Positions 16,338 through 24,581 of a stretch of DNA of 64,000 nucleotides are shown here, in pieces. The DNA is from Nannocystis punicea (GTDB lineage: Bacteria > Myxococcota_A > Polyangia > Nannocystales > Nannocystaceae): the NCBI RefSeq assembly GCF_026965555.1, contig NZ_CP114040.1, positions 10,514,001 to 10,578,000 of the forward strand, given 5' to 3'. The number at the start of each line of letters is the position of its first letter. Position 1 is the stretch's first letter. A program made the translations under genes and the position numbers. The notes beneath the pieces were generated by a model. The model was not told the DNA's origin. It searched no databases and saw nothing but the letters and a program-made list of their open reading frames with translations.

Positions 16338-16931
16338 GTCGTGCCCCTCCCTGCCGGTCCGCGCCGCGGCCCCGGACGCTACCCTGCTCATCGGCGTCGG
16401 CCCCGCCGCACGCGAGCGCCGAGCGGGGTACATATGTCTCTCGGGACAGGAATGACCGCGACGCCAGCCGCGGTCACGACCCCCGGCTCGCAGCGTAGCG
16501 AGGCCGTCCGCTTCGGCCACGACGTGGACGGGCGGCCGTGCGCGGCGGCGGGATCGCCCGACGCCCCGGGTCGGCGCCGCGTGTTTCTCGACGAACCTGG
16601 AAGCGACGCCGTACGCCCGACCCCTCGTCGCTCGTGCCACACGCCCGCCTGTGCAGCCGCCGCCACGCGGCCCGCACGCCGCCTGCGAGCTCGATCCTGG
16701 CGCCCCCGGTCGTCGCCGCGTGTTTTCTCGACAACCCGCAGCGACGTGTCTCGTGCCACACGCCCGCCTGTGCAGCCGCCGCCACGCGGCCCGCACGCCA
16801 CCTGCGAGCTCGATCGCATCCTCGACGTCCGCGGCGACGGCCGGGCGAGGCCTGCGACGACGCCGGCGACTGCAGCGACACCTGCGCGGCCGACCTTCGC
16901 CGGCGCACGCCGCTCGCGTAGACTCGCCGCG
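16338..16931. other. Gene-free divergent region with a tandem repeat
   Basis: Lies between the divergent peptidase and transporter genes. Frames are open on both strands only because stop codons are rare at this GC content. It contains a tandem duplication described separately and one copy of the 14-bp palindrome near 16428-16446. No other feature is supportable. Confidence 0.5.
16631..16815 (+). repeat. 66-bp direct repeat, two copies 119 bp apart
   Basis: 16631-16696 and 16750-16815 differ by about one base; each begins CTCGTGCCACACGCCCGCCT and ends GCGAGCTCGATC. Flanking bases (CCGCGTGTTTTCTCGAC at about 16715 and a cousin at about 16575) extend the similarity, so the unit is roughly 120-140 bp, with the first copy partial. 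Not protein-coding in an obvious way. Confidence 0.8.
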
Positions 16932-17831
16932 GTGACGGACCACCTCGGCGAGCTCGCGGCGCTCGGCACGGCCGTGTGCTGGGCGCTCGGCTCGCTGGCG
17001 TTCACGCGGGCGGGGCGGCGGATCGGCAGCCTGCCGCTCAACGTGATCCGCCTGGCTCTCGCGCTGGGCTTCGCGGCGCTCGCCGGCCTCGCGCTGCGCG
17101 GGCGGGCCTTGCCGACCGACGCGACGGCAGAGCAGTGGTGGTGGCTCGGCCTGTCCGGCTTCGTCGGCTACTTCCTCGGCGACCTGTGTCAGTTCCGGGC
17201 CTTCATCGAGATCGGTCCGCGCCTCACCCTGCTGATCATGGCGCTGGCTCCGCCGCTGACCGCGGTGATCGACTTCGCGGTGCTCGATCAGCGACTCGGC
17301 CCGCTGTCGCTGGCGGGGATGGCGATCACCCTCGCGGGTGTCGCTTGGGTCCTGTCCGAAAGGACACCTGCGGCGGCGACCCCGGGGCCGGCCAACCCGA
17401 GGCTGCGGGGGATCTTGCTCGGCATCGGCGGCGCTCTCGGGCAGGCCGTGGGCCTGGTGCTGAGCAAGCGCGGGATGGTCGGCTGCGAGCCGCTGGCGGG
17501 CGCGCAGATCCGGATGCTCGTCGGCCTGGCCTGCTTCGTCGCGCTGGTGCTGGCGACCTCGACCTTGCCGCGGCTGCGGCTCGCCCTGCGCGACCGCGGC
17601 GCGCTCGGCTACGCGACCGTCGGCGCGCTGCTCGGCCCCTTCCTCGGCGTCTCGCTGGCCCTGTTCGCGCTCCAGCGGACCTCGGCCGGCGTCGCCGCCA
17701 GCCTGCTCGGCACCTCGCCGATCTTCATCATCCCGCTGGCGGCGGGGCTCGAGGGCGAACGCGTCGGCGTACGCGGGCTGCTGGGCGCCGTGGTCGCCGT
17801 CGCCGGCGTGGCGCTGTTGTTCGCCGGCTGA
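16932..17831 (+). CDS. EamA/DMT-family membrane transporter
   Basis: 299 residues, two EamA repeats giving about ten membrane helices. Repeat 1 (about 5-140) has LAALGTAVCWALGSLAFTRAG and the loop FRAFIEIGPRLTLLIMALAP. Repeat 2 (about 155-297) has ALGQAVGLVLSKRGM and QRTSAGVAASLLGTSPIFIIP. The family exports metabolites or amino acids by proton antiport; the substrate cannot be predicted. GTG 16932 is chosen because the signal-free hydrophobic N terminus starts there. A TAGACT hexamer ends seven bases upstream, pointing to a leaderless transcript; the 197 upstream in-frame codons are repeat DNA. Confidence 0.9.
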   Translation: MTDHLGELAALGTAVCWALGSLAFTRAGRRIGSLPLNVIRLALALGFAALAGLALRGRALPTDATAEQWWWLGLSGFVGYFLGDLCQFRAFIEIGPRLTLLIMALAPPLTAVIDFAVLDQRLGPLSLAGMAITLAGVAWVLSERTPAAATPGPANPRLRGILLGIGGALGQAVGLVLSKRGMVGCEPLAGAQIRMLVGLACFVALVLATSTLPRLRLALRDRGALGYATVGALLGPFLGVSLALFALQRTSAGVAASLLGTSPIFIIPLAAGLEGERVGVRGLLGAVVAVAGVALLFAG

Positions 17832-18057
17832 GGCGGCCGGCCAGATCGTCTCGCGGGAAACCGAGATCCGCAGTCCCGCGCCCCCATCTCGCAGCCCCCG
17901 ATCTGCGAACCCGCGTGCGAGGCTTGCGCCCGTGAATTCGCGGCCCGCGCCCGCCCCTGAGGCGCAGCCCGAGGCCGCCTTCCGCCGAAAATCTCTCGCC
18001 GCGGTCGGCGCCGGAGGCGTTGCTCCTCGCTCGGTCCACGCACAAATTCACCGGCAT

Positions 18058-18603
18058 ATGAGCACCCCTGACGCCGTCCTCGAGTTCTGGTTCTCGCCGC
18101 GAGTCCGGCCGAAGTGGTTCGTCCGCTCCGACGAGCTCGACCGGGAGATCCGCGACACCTTCGGCGAGCTGCACGCGCGCGCCGCCTCCTGCACGCTCGA
18201 CGGCTGGTCCGCCTCCTCGCGGGGCGCGCTGGCCCTCGTGATCCTCCTCGATCAGTTCCCCCGCAACATGTTCCGCGGGACCCCGGAGGCGTTCGCCTCC
18301 GACGCCAAGGCCCGCGAGGTCGCCCACGCCGCGCTCGCCGCGGGCCACGACCACGACCTCACGCAGGAGGAGCGAGTGTTCCTCTACCTACCGCTCGAGC
18401 ACAGCGAGGACCTCGTCGACCAGGAGCGCTGCGTCGAGCTGATGCGCGCGCTCGACGACTCCCCGACGTGGCACGACTACGCCGTCCGCCACCGCGACGT
18501 CATCGCCCGCTTCGGCCGCTTCCCCCACCGCAACGCGATCCTCGGCCGCGAGAGCACCGCCGAGGAGTGCGAGTTCCTGATGCAGCCGGGCTCCTCGTTC
18601 TAG
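18058..18603 (+). CDS. DUF924 family protein
   Basis: 181 residues, the usual size for DUF924. Family signatures: VLEFWFSPRV near the N terminus, KWFVRSDELDREI, ALALVILLDQFPRNMFRGTP, VFLYLPLEHSEDL and FGRFPHRNAILGRESTAEE. The fold is an all-helical, TPR-like bundle. Its biochemical role is not established. It has no signal peptide and is probably cytosolic. It ends about 45 bp before a six-unit 14-bp-phased palindrome array that separates it from the convergent DUF1835 gene. Confidence 0.92.
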   Translation: MSTPDAVLEFWFSPRVRPKWFVRSDELDREIRDTFGELHARAASCTLDGWSASSRGALALVILLDQFPRNMFRGTPEAFASDAKAREVAHAALAAGHDHDLTQEERVFLYLPLEHSEDLVDQERCVELMRALDDSPTWHDYAVRHRDVIARFGRFPHRNAILGRESTAEECEFLMQPGSSF

Positions 18604-18646
18604 CCCGTGCGTCGGGGCCGACACGCGGGCTTACGAGGCGCGGTAC

Positions 18647-18729
18647 GGACATGCTCGGTCAGACATGCACATTCAGGCATGTCTTCTTGAGCATGTCTGA
18701 GCGGTCATGCCCCGAAGGTCATGTCCACT
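18647..18729. repeat. 14-bp-phased CATG palindrome array, six units, at a convergent junction
   Basis: CATG begins at 18650, 18664, 18678, 18692, 18706 and 18720, exactly 14 bp apart. The three bases each side follow RGA/YCC-like symmetry while four bases between units are free. Any two neighbours can form a hairpin. It overlaps the last codons of the DUF1835 gene (stop at 18719) and follows the DUF924 stop, so it could end transcription from both sides. Confidence 0.9.
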
Positions 18730-19675
18730 GGACCACGCGACCGCGCTCGCCGTCCCAGCACCAGGGCGTGACGGCGTCGAGGCAGGCGCCGCCGAGCCAG
18801 CGGACCGGGGTGCCCCAGCGCGCGCGGCCGGCGAGGGTGGCCAGGCCGGCCTCGGTGATCTCGGCGGTCAGTTCGGGCGGGGCGGCGCCGTGGAGGCGCA
18901 CCAGGGGGTCGTCGCCGCTGGCCAGTCGGCGCAGGCGGGCCAGCACCAGCAGGTCGGTCAGCCACGGGCGGGCCTCGGCGCGGCCGCAGGCCCGCAGCAG
19001 CGCGCCGACGTCGGCGGGGCCGTCGACCAGGGCGGCCAGCAGCTGGCGCTCGGTGCGGGCCAGGCCGTCGTCCCGACCTGGCCATTCAGCCAGGTGCAGC
19101 ATCAACGCGTCGCGCAGCGCCGGCCAGGCGGCGAACGCCGCCGGGTCGTCGACCAGGGCCTGCAGCCGCATCGGCGCCGGCGCGCGGTAGGCGTCCCACG
19201 CGTGCACCGCCAGCGCGATCGTGGCCGGGTCGACGCGCTCGCGGGCGGCGAACGCCTGCGCCAGGGCGGCCTCGCCGAGCTCGCTGACGCTGCAGCCCGG
19301 GCGGTCGGGGTGGTCGTCCGCCGTGACCCACGACAGCCGGGCCCCGGTCGGCGCGAGGCGGGCGATCAGGCCCAGCGCGATCGCCTGGCAGAACCACTCG
19401 TTACCTGTCCACAAGACCAGCTCGTCGCGCGCCGCCGCGGCCGCCAGCGCCTCGTCCTGCGCGCGCAGGCCGGCGGCGATCCGCGAGGCGGCCGCGGGGT
19501 CGCCGGTGTGCTCGGCGAGCCAGTCGGCGCGGAGATGGCGGAACACCTCGTCGTCGGCCTCGACCGGGACCGGGCCCTCGCACAGCACCTCCGACCACTC
19601 GAGCCGCTCGCCGGGGACGCCGGCCTCGGCCAGCCGGGCGAGCAGCACAGATCCGCCATGCACGTGAATCGGCAC
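18719..19675 (-). CDS. DUF1835 domain-containing protein
   Basis: 318 residues. The N terminus VPIHVHGGSVLLARLAEAGV followed by GERLEWSEVLCEGPVP is the DUF1835 signature (an N-terminal strand/GDS-like loop and the V-L-x-EGP motif). The helical remainder includes ELVLWTGNEWFCQAIALGL and a winged-helix-like C terminus. The function of the family is not established. GTG 19675 is the start: it gives the exact family N terminus, and a TATGCT hexamer lies six bases upstream, again a leaderless layout. The last codons run into the palindrome array. Confidence 0.85.
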   Translation of the reverse strand: MPIHVHGGSVLLARLAEAGVPGERLEWSEVLCEGPVPVEADDEVFRHLRADWLAEHTGDPAAASRIAAGLRAQDEALAAAAARDELVLWTGNEWFCQAIALGLIARLAPTGARLSWVTADDHPDRPGCSVSELGEAALAQAFAARERVDPATIALAVHAWDAYRAPAPMRLQALVDDPAAFAAWPALRDALMLHLAEWPGRDDGLARTERQLLAALVDGPADVGALLRACGRAEARPWLTDLLVLARLRRLASGDDPLVRLHGAAPPELTAEITEAGLATLAGRARWGTPVRWLGGACLDAVTPWCWDGERGRVVQWT

Positions 19676-20078
19676 GCGCGAAGCATAGTGAACTTCGCCG
19701 CCGTCGCCTACCCGCGGGCGGCGAACGGGCCACGGCCGAGGCCGCCGCCGTCCTTGCATGCGCACCGAACCCTGACCTTAAAGACGAGCTCACCGAGCAA
19801 GATCCTGGGACTGCCACGGTCGCCCGCTCATGTCCCGAAGGACAGATAAGAAGAGACCGGTGAGTCGGGTGTCGCTGTCACCCCACGGCCTCTGCTCCAC
19901 GGGACCTGTGCGGCCTCGGCGAGCCGGCGGCGTCGGCTGAGCCTCGGCTGCACGCGTTCCACGGTCCAGGTTGGTCGGCATGTTGACTCGCGCCCGCACG
20001 GAGGTGGACCGCCCCCTCGTCGCGCGGGTCACGGTTACGCGATTGACAGCCGCCGGCCCCTGGGGGTATCGCAGGCGC
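19676..20078. other. Divergent intergenic region, 403 bp
   Basis: Holds the start regions of the DUF1835 gene (minus) and the GFA gene (plus) plus one 14-bp palindrome unit (CATGTCCCGAAGGACAGA at 19829-19846). TTGACA at 20043-20048 with GTATCG 17 bases later is a possible promoter for the GFA gene, very close to its ATG. No gene is supportable. Confidence 0.4.
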
Positions 20079-20486
20079 ATGAGCGCGAAAACGTACAAGG
20101 GTAGCTGTCACTGCCAGGACGTGCAGTTCGAGGCCGACATCGACATCGCCGCCGGCAGCGGCAAGTGCAATTGCTCGATCTGCACCAAGACCCGCGCCTG
20201 GGGCACCATCGTCAAGCCCGAGGCCTTCCGCCTGCTCAAGGGCGAGGACGCCCTGTCGGACTACCAGTTCAACACCAACAGCATGCACCACCCGTTCTGC
20301 CGCCGCTGCGGCGTGCGCCCGTTCGGCCGCGGCCACCTCGACGTGCTCGGCGGCGACTTCGTCTCGGTCAACCTCGCCTGCCTCGACGACGCCGACTGGA
20401 CCGAGCTGGCCGACGCCCCGATCATGTACTCCGACGGCGCCGACAACAACTGGCAGTCGCCGCCGGCCGAGACCCGCCACCTCTGA
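20079..20486 (+). CDS. GFA/CENP-V fold zinc protein
   Basis: 135 residues. It shows the zinc pattern of the glutathione-dependent formaldehyde-activating enzyme family: CHC at 10-12, CNCSIC at 30-35 and FCRRCG with Cys74/Cys77. This fold binds two zinc ions; most family members are of unknown activity and few are true formaldehyde enzymes. A longer frame exists upstream, but ATG 20079 gives the standard start about nine residues before the first CxC. The stop lies 25 bp before a short palindrome array. Confidence 0.9.
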   Translation: MSAKTYKGSCHCQDVQFEADIDIAAGSGKCNCSICTKTRAWGTIVKPEAFRLLKGEDALSDYQFNTNSMHHPFCRRCGVRPFGRGHLDVLGGDFVSVNLACLDDADWTELADAPIMYSDGADNNWQSPPAETRHL

Positions 20487-20508
20487 TCGCTCGCGCGGAT
20501 GCACGCTG

Positions 20509-20532
20509 GGACATGTCTTCGGGGACATGTCT
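20509..20532. repeat. Two-unit 14-bp palindrome array
   Basis: CATG at 20512 and 20526, with GGGACATGTC and GGGGACATGTCT contexts. It sits after the GFA stop in a convergent junction. Confidence 0.8.
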
Positions 20533-20555
20533 CAGAGCCCAGGCTCGTAGTTGTT

Positions 20556-20670
20556 CGCGGCGACGAGGCCATGCCCTCGTCGCCGCGATGATGGTTCCCC
20601 GCGCCCAGGCACGAGGCGCGGGGGAGCCGTGAAGACCGCGGCGAACGAGGCCCACGCCCTCGTCGCCGCG
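20556..20670. repeat. Duplicated hairpin element
   Basis: The first copy is a perfect 13-bp stem around CCATGC. The second (about 20637-20670) has a one-base bulge. Both are followed by GATGATGGTTCC or GATGATAGTTCC. Probably transcription-end structures or small repeated elements. Confidence 0.6.
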
Positions 20671-20875
20671 ATGATAGTTCCTCGTACTCCGGCTCGAGCA
20701 GCTGCGGAGCCATGAAGTCCGCCGCGAACCAGGCCACGCGGTTCGAGGACGCGAGATGGCGTCTGTTCGGCGGCCAGACCTGGCCGTCGAACAGGCGCCC
20801 CACGACCTGCCCCGAAGGACATCCGCCAGCGAAGCCGAGACCGCGTGGCGGCCTCTCACGGCTGCAGCCGTGCCA

Positions 20876-20977
20876 GGGGTCCGGGGAAGGGTCGCCGGCG
20901 AATACGAGGCAGCATGGGCGCGAGGAACGAGCGGCCATGCAGACGCTGAACTCGCCGGCGACCCTTCCCCGGACCCC
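20876..20977. repeat. 26-bp perfect inverted repeat with 50-bp loop
   Basis: Arms at 20876-20901 and 20952-20977 are exact reverse complements, starting GGGGTCCGGGGAAGGG. The 50-bp centre has no reading frame of note. Too GC-rich to be an ordinary U-tract terminator; it could be a small non-autonomous element or a stable mRNA end. Confidence 0.8.
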
Positions 20978-21103
20978 CCGCGAGGCGCAGTCGGCAATTC
21001 GCTAACCCAGGACCCCGCATCTCCCGCACGGAGAACGTGCCGTCACTCGCCCGCTCCCGCACGGAGAGCGGCCCCCATTCACGACCCCGCGAGGGCCCCC
21101 GGC

Positions 21104-23800
21104 TCAGTGCACGCGCACCCGCCCGCTCATCAGCAGCAGCGCCGGCAGCACCAGCAAGCTGGCGAGCAGGCAGCTGGAGATGCCCATCACCATCACCGAG
21201 CCGAAGCTCTTCATCCCGCCGTAGTCGCTGAGCGTCAGCGACGCGAAGCTGGCGATGGTCGTCAGCGCCGACAGCACCACCGCGCTGCCGGTCCCGCGGA
21301 CCAGGTCGTCGAGACGCGCATGACTGTTGTGGCTCTCGCTCTCCTGGCAGCGGTGCATGAGGTGCACCCCGAACGCGGTGCCGATGCCGATCACGAGCGG
21401 CAGCGACACGATGTTGGCGACGTCGAACGTGCGGCCGACGGCCGCCATCAGGCCCAGCATCCACAACCAGCCGAGCACCGTCGGCACCAGCGCCAGCGCC
21501 CCGTCGCGGAGCGAGCGGAGGTCGAGCGTCACGACCACCAGGATCAGCAGCGCCGCCCACAGCGCCGCCCGGCGGAAGCCGGCCACGATCATCGACGAGT
21601 GCAGCTCGATGTTGATCGCCAGGCCCGACGCGTCGGGCGAGACCGACGTGACCGCGTCGCGGAAGGCCTCCGCCGACTGGGACTCCCACGGCGACACCGC
21701 CGGGACCACGAACAGCGCCAGGCCGCCGCCGTCGCGGGCGACGAAGCGGGTGCGGAACAGCTGCGGCAGGTCCTCCGGCGCGTAGCGGCCGCGCTCGGCC
21801 ACGTTCTTGCCGGTGGTCCAGGCGCGGCGGAGCAGGTCGGCCACCTGCGGCTCGGCAGCGGCCAGCCGCTCCCGCTCGCCCGGGCCGGCCTTCTCGAGCC
21901 GGTCGCGCAGCGCGCGGAAGCTGGCCTGCGCCTGGTCGACGGCCTCGGTCGGCTGGCCGCCCTGCTGCATGGCGAAGCGGACCTCGTCGAGCGCGTCGAC
22001 GATCGCCTTGACCTTCGGCAGCAGCTCCTCCGGCGTCGACTTGCGCGCCGCCAGCTTGGCGAAGTCGGGCAGCGGCCCGAGCTTGTCGATCGCCTTCAGC
22101 TGCGCCAGCCGCTGCTCGTCGAGCGGCGGCAGCAGGTCGGTCGCGGTCTGCACCCCCGCGACCTCGGGCAGGGCCCGCAGCGCCTCGGCCTTCTGCCGCG
22201 CCGACTCGACGTCGTCGGCGGCCACGTTGGCGTAGACCGGGCTCATCAGCGGGTCGCCCTCGAGCGACTCGAGCGCCTGCACGCCCTCGCTGTTGCGCGG
22301 CAGGAAGTCGAAGTAGCGGCCGTTGAACGCGATCCGCGACAGCCCCCAGCCGCCGCCCACGGCCGCCAGCACCGCCAGCACGACGATGAACACCCGCGCG
22401 CGCGCCACGAAGCCGACCAGGCGGTGGACCATCGGCGGCTCCTTCTTGACCGCCGCCAGCCCGGTCTTGCCGGCCAGGATGAGCAGCGACGGCAGCACGA
22501 ACACCGTCGCCAGGACCACGAACACCAGGCCGATCGCGGTGATGACCCCGAGCTCCGCGTACGCCGTGAAGTCGGAGCCCAGCGTGGTGAGGAACGCCAG
22601 CACCGTCACCAGCGCGCCGACCAGGATCGGCGGCCCCGTGTGGACCAGCGCCTCGCGGATCGCCGCCGCCACCGACGAGCCGGCCCGCCGCTGCTCGTTG
22701 AAGCGGTGCATCATGTGCACGCCGAAGTCGATGCCGAGCCCGAGCAGCGTCGACACGAAGCTCGACGTGATCAGGTTGAGGTAGCCGTAGATCCAGTAGA
22801 CCGCGCCGAGGGTGAGCGCGAGGCCGGCGAGCAGCGGCACCAGGGCCAGCACCGTCTGCCGCAGCGAGCGCAGCATCACCAGGCACAGCACCACGATCGC
22901 CACGCCCGACCACACGCTCGACTGGATGAGCCCGAGGCTGACCAGCTGCTGCTCCTCGGACGCGAGCGCCGGCAGGCCGGTGATGGCGGCGGAGACGCCG
23001 GCGGGGGCGCCCGCCAGCGCCTCGTCGCGGACCTCCCGGATCTTGCCCATCAGCGGCGCGAAGTCGCTGACCTCGTTGCCGAGGAACTCGGGGAACACGC
23101 TGACGACGTGGTGCTTGCCGTCGACCGTCTGGATGTAGCCGGCCTCGTCGCGGCCGCGCACCGGCGCCTCGCCGGCCTGCGCCTGCATGGCCGCGCGCAT
23201 GAGATCTTCACCGGCGAGGTAGCGGTCGAAGGTGCCCGCCATCCCGCCGAGCTGCTTCAGCCCCTCGGCCGCGCGCGCCGGGTCCTGCGGCGCGGCCTCG
23301 CCGTCGAGCCCCGCCTGCAGCTGGCCCTCGATCGCCCCGAACCACGCCGGCAGACCGCCCTCGACCAGCGGCGCGAGCGCGACGTCGGGCGGCAGGTCGC
23401 CTGTCACTTGAGACAGGATCTCCGGCCGCTGTAAGAGCAGCACCTCGGCGACCTCGCTCGGACCCACGCGGGCGAGCACGCGGCCGTGCAGCTCCGGCAC
23501 CGCCTCGAACCCGGCGATCAGGCGGTCGACGACCGCGCGGCGCGCCTCGACGCTGTCGCCCGAGACCACCACCACCGGCGCGTCGGGGTTGCCGAAGCGC
23601 TCGAAGAACCGCAGCATCCGCGCCTGGTCGGGGTTGGTGTCCGACACCAGGCCGTAGCGCGACGTCGACACTCGTAGCTGCGGCAGCGTCACCGCCGAGC
23701 CGACCACCAACAACCCCGCGACCGTCAGCACCAGCCGCGGACGGCCCAGGCTCAGGTTCGCGATGCGGTTAAAGATCCGTTGCGGGAGAGATTCGGGCAT
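21104..23800 (-). CDS. MMPL/RND-superfamily transporter
   Basis: 898 residues with the duplicated RND layout: one helix at about 20-42, a large extracytoplasmic loop starting YGLVSDTNPDQARMLRFFER, then five or six helices. The second half repeats this, with a helix at about 415-435 followed by loop and helices. The helix-4 type motif LLGLGIDFGVHMMHRF, containing the Gly-Ile-Asp, recurs as VIGIGTAFGVHLMHRC in half 2, where the Asp is absent. The large Gln/Ala-rich loop ('QQGGQPTEAVDQAQ') is helical. Relatives export lipids or hopanoids. No adaptor or other export gene is nearby. Start ATG 23800; a TATAGC box lies 15 bp upstream. Confidence 0.9.
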   Translation of the reverse strand: MPESLPQRIFNRIANLSLGRPRLVLTVAGLLVVGSAVTLPQLRVSTSRYGLVSDTNPDQARMLRFFERFGNPDAPVVVVSGDSVEARRAVVDRLIAGFEAVPELHGRVLARVGPSEVAEVLLLQRPEILSQVTGDLPPDVALAPLVEGGLPAWFGAIEGQLQAGLDGEAAPQDPARAAEGLKQLGGMAGTFDRYLAGEDLMRAAMQAQAGEAPVRGRDEAGYIQTVDGKHHVVSVFPEFLGNEVSDFAPLMGKIREVRDEALAGAPAGVSAAITGLPALASEEQQLVSLGLIQSSVWSGVAIVVLCLVMLRSLRQTVLALVPLLAGLALTLGAVYWIYGYLNLITSSFVSTLLGLGIDFGVHMMHRFNEQRRAGSSVAAAIREALVHTGPPILVGALVTVLAFLTTLGSDFTAYAELGVITAIGLVFVVLATVFVLPSLLILAGKTGLAAVKKEPPMVHRLVGFVARARVFIVVLAVLAAVGGGWGLSRIAFNGRYFDFLPRNSEGVQALESLEGDPLMSPVYANVAADDVESARQKAEALRALPEVAGVQTATDLLPPLDEQRLAQLKAIDKLGPLPDFAKLAARKSTPEELLPKVKAIVDALDEVRFAMQQGGQPTEAVDQAQASFRALRDRLEKAGPGERERLAAAEPQVADLLRRAWTTGKNVAERGRYAPEDLPQLFRTRFVARDGGGLALFVVPAVSPWESQSAEAFRDAVTSVSPDASGLAINIELHSSMIVAGFRRAALWAALLILVVVTLDLRSLRDGALALVPTVLGWLWMLGLMAAVGRTFDVANIVSLPLVIGIGTAFGVHLMHRCQESESHNSHARLDDLVRGTGSAVVLSALTTIASFASLTLSDYGGMKSFGSVMVMGISSCLLASLLVLPALLLMSGRVRVH

Positions 23801-23896
23801 CGCTGGACCGCCCTGAGCTATACTCGGGCTCTGCTCTGGGCAACTTATCCAGGTTTTTTGACCGCCCCGGGCGCCCGAACGTGTGACGCGGAGCAC

Positions 23897-24502
23897 ATGT
23901 CGCCTCGTAACGCCGCTCAGAGCCGTGTAAGAGCCCGGGGACGCGGTTCAGCAGCCCCCGTGAGCGGCCCTCTCGGGCCCGGGCGGGCTGCGGCGCGAGG
24001 GGTCGGCCGGCGTGTGGTCTTGCGGCTGGTCCTGCTGCTGGGTCTGGTCGCGGGCGGGTGCGGCTTCACCAGCAAGGATCGCCGCGCGATCGAGGCGGTG
24101 CTGGCGGACCAGGCCACGGCCTGGAACCACGGCGACCTCGAGGGTTTCTTGCGCGCGTACGAGCCGTCGGAGGCGCTGGTGTTCACCGCCGGCGGCGCGA
24201 TCCGGCGCGGCTTCGTCGCCGCACGAGCTCGCTACCTCGAGCGTTATGGCGCGCGCGGGGCCGAGACGATGGGCCACCTCGAGTTCACGATCCTCGACGT
24301 CCGCGGGCTCGGCCGCGACGCCGCGGTGGTCCTCGGTCGCTGGCGTCTGACGGACACGGAAGCCGCAGGCGCGGGTGTCTTCACGCTGGTGCTCCAGCGC
24401 GACGCTCGCGGTTGGTCCATCATCCACGACCACACTTCTGTCGCCAGCGAAGACCCACGGCCCGCGCCGCGCGCCGATCCGTCCGCGTCGACGTCGCCAT
24501 AA
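23897..24502 (+). CDS. SnoaL/DUF4440-like (NTF2-fold) lipoprotein
   Basis: 201 residues from ATG 23897. The mature part has the NTF2-like pattern: helix RAIEAVLADQATAWNHGDLEGFLRAY (read in pieces), the SEALVFTAGGAIRRG turn, a YLERYG helix and the final strands GVFTLVLQRDARGWSIIHDH. The lipobox LVAGGC (Cys about 53) is preceded by an unusually long basic N region, so translation may really start at a GTG just before VVLRLVLLLGLVAGG. The ATG lies in a CATGTC motif. These domains bind small ligands or act as isomerases; no specific activity can be assigned. It is divergent from the MMPL gene. Confidence 0.75.
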   Translation: MSPRNAAQSRVRARGRGSAAPVSGPLGPGRAAARGVGRRVVLRLVLLLGLVAGGCGFTSKDRRAIEAVLADQATAWNHGDLEGFLRAYEPSEALVFTAGGAIRRGFVAARARYLERYGARGAETMGHLEFTILDVRGLGRDAAVVLGRWRLTDTEAAGAGVFTLVLQRDARGWSIIHDHTSVASEDPRPAPRADPSASTSP

Positions 24503-24533
24503 AAACAGTCGCGCACGGACAGCGTGCCTGAGT

Positions 24534-24539
24534 TATAGT
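24534..24539 (+). promoter_or_regulatory. Candidate -10 box TATAGT
   Basis: TATAGT at 24534-24539, 42 bp before the ATG of the vWA lipoprotein gene, which has a GGGAGAG ribosome site. No good -35 box is visible. Confidence 0.35.
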
Positions 24540-24581
24540 CGCCGTCGACCTTAACCTCCGTTTTCGCGCGGGAGAGTGGTG

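Larger units (their letters stand above)
20487..21103. other. 617-bp convergent intergenic region rich in hairpins
   Basis: No gene. It starts with a two-unit palindrome array. Next comes a 13-bp-stem, 6-base-loop hairpin (20556-20568 / 20575-20587) whose right arm reads CCTCGTCGCCGCG. That hairpin is repeated imperfectly about 84 bp downstream, with the same GATGATRGTTCC tail. A 26-bp perfect inverted repeat follows at 20876-20977, then two TCCCGCACGGAGA copies near 21020 and 21055. Confidence 0.6.

Noticed and set aside
16338..16931. Protein gene upstream of the transporter (N-terminal 197 codons of the long frame)
   Set aside because: Frame crosses a nearly exact DNA duplication, is Arg/Pro-rich, and the transporter start is better explained by GTG 16932.
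18647..18729. CRISPR array
   Set aside because: The period is 14 bp with 4-base free positions and an internal dyad; CRISPR repeats and spacers are each well over 20 bp and no cas gene is present.
20487..21103. Insertion sequence with 26-bp terminal inverted repeats
   Set aside because: Only 50 bp lie between the arms and no transposase or target duplication is visible; kept only as an inverted repeat.
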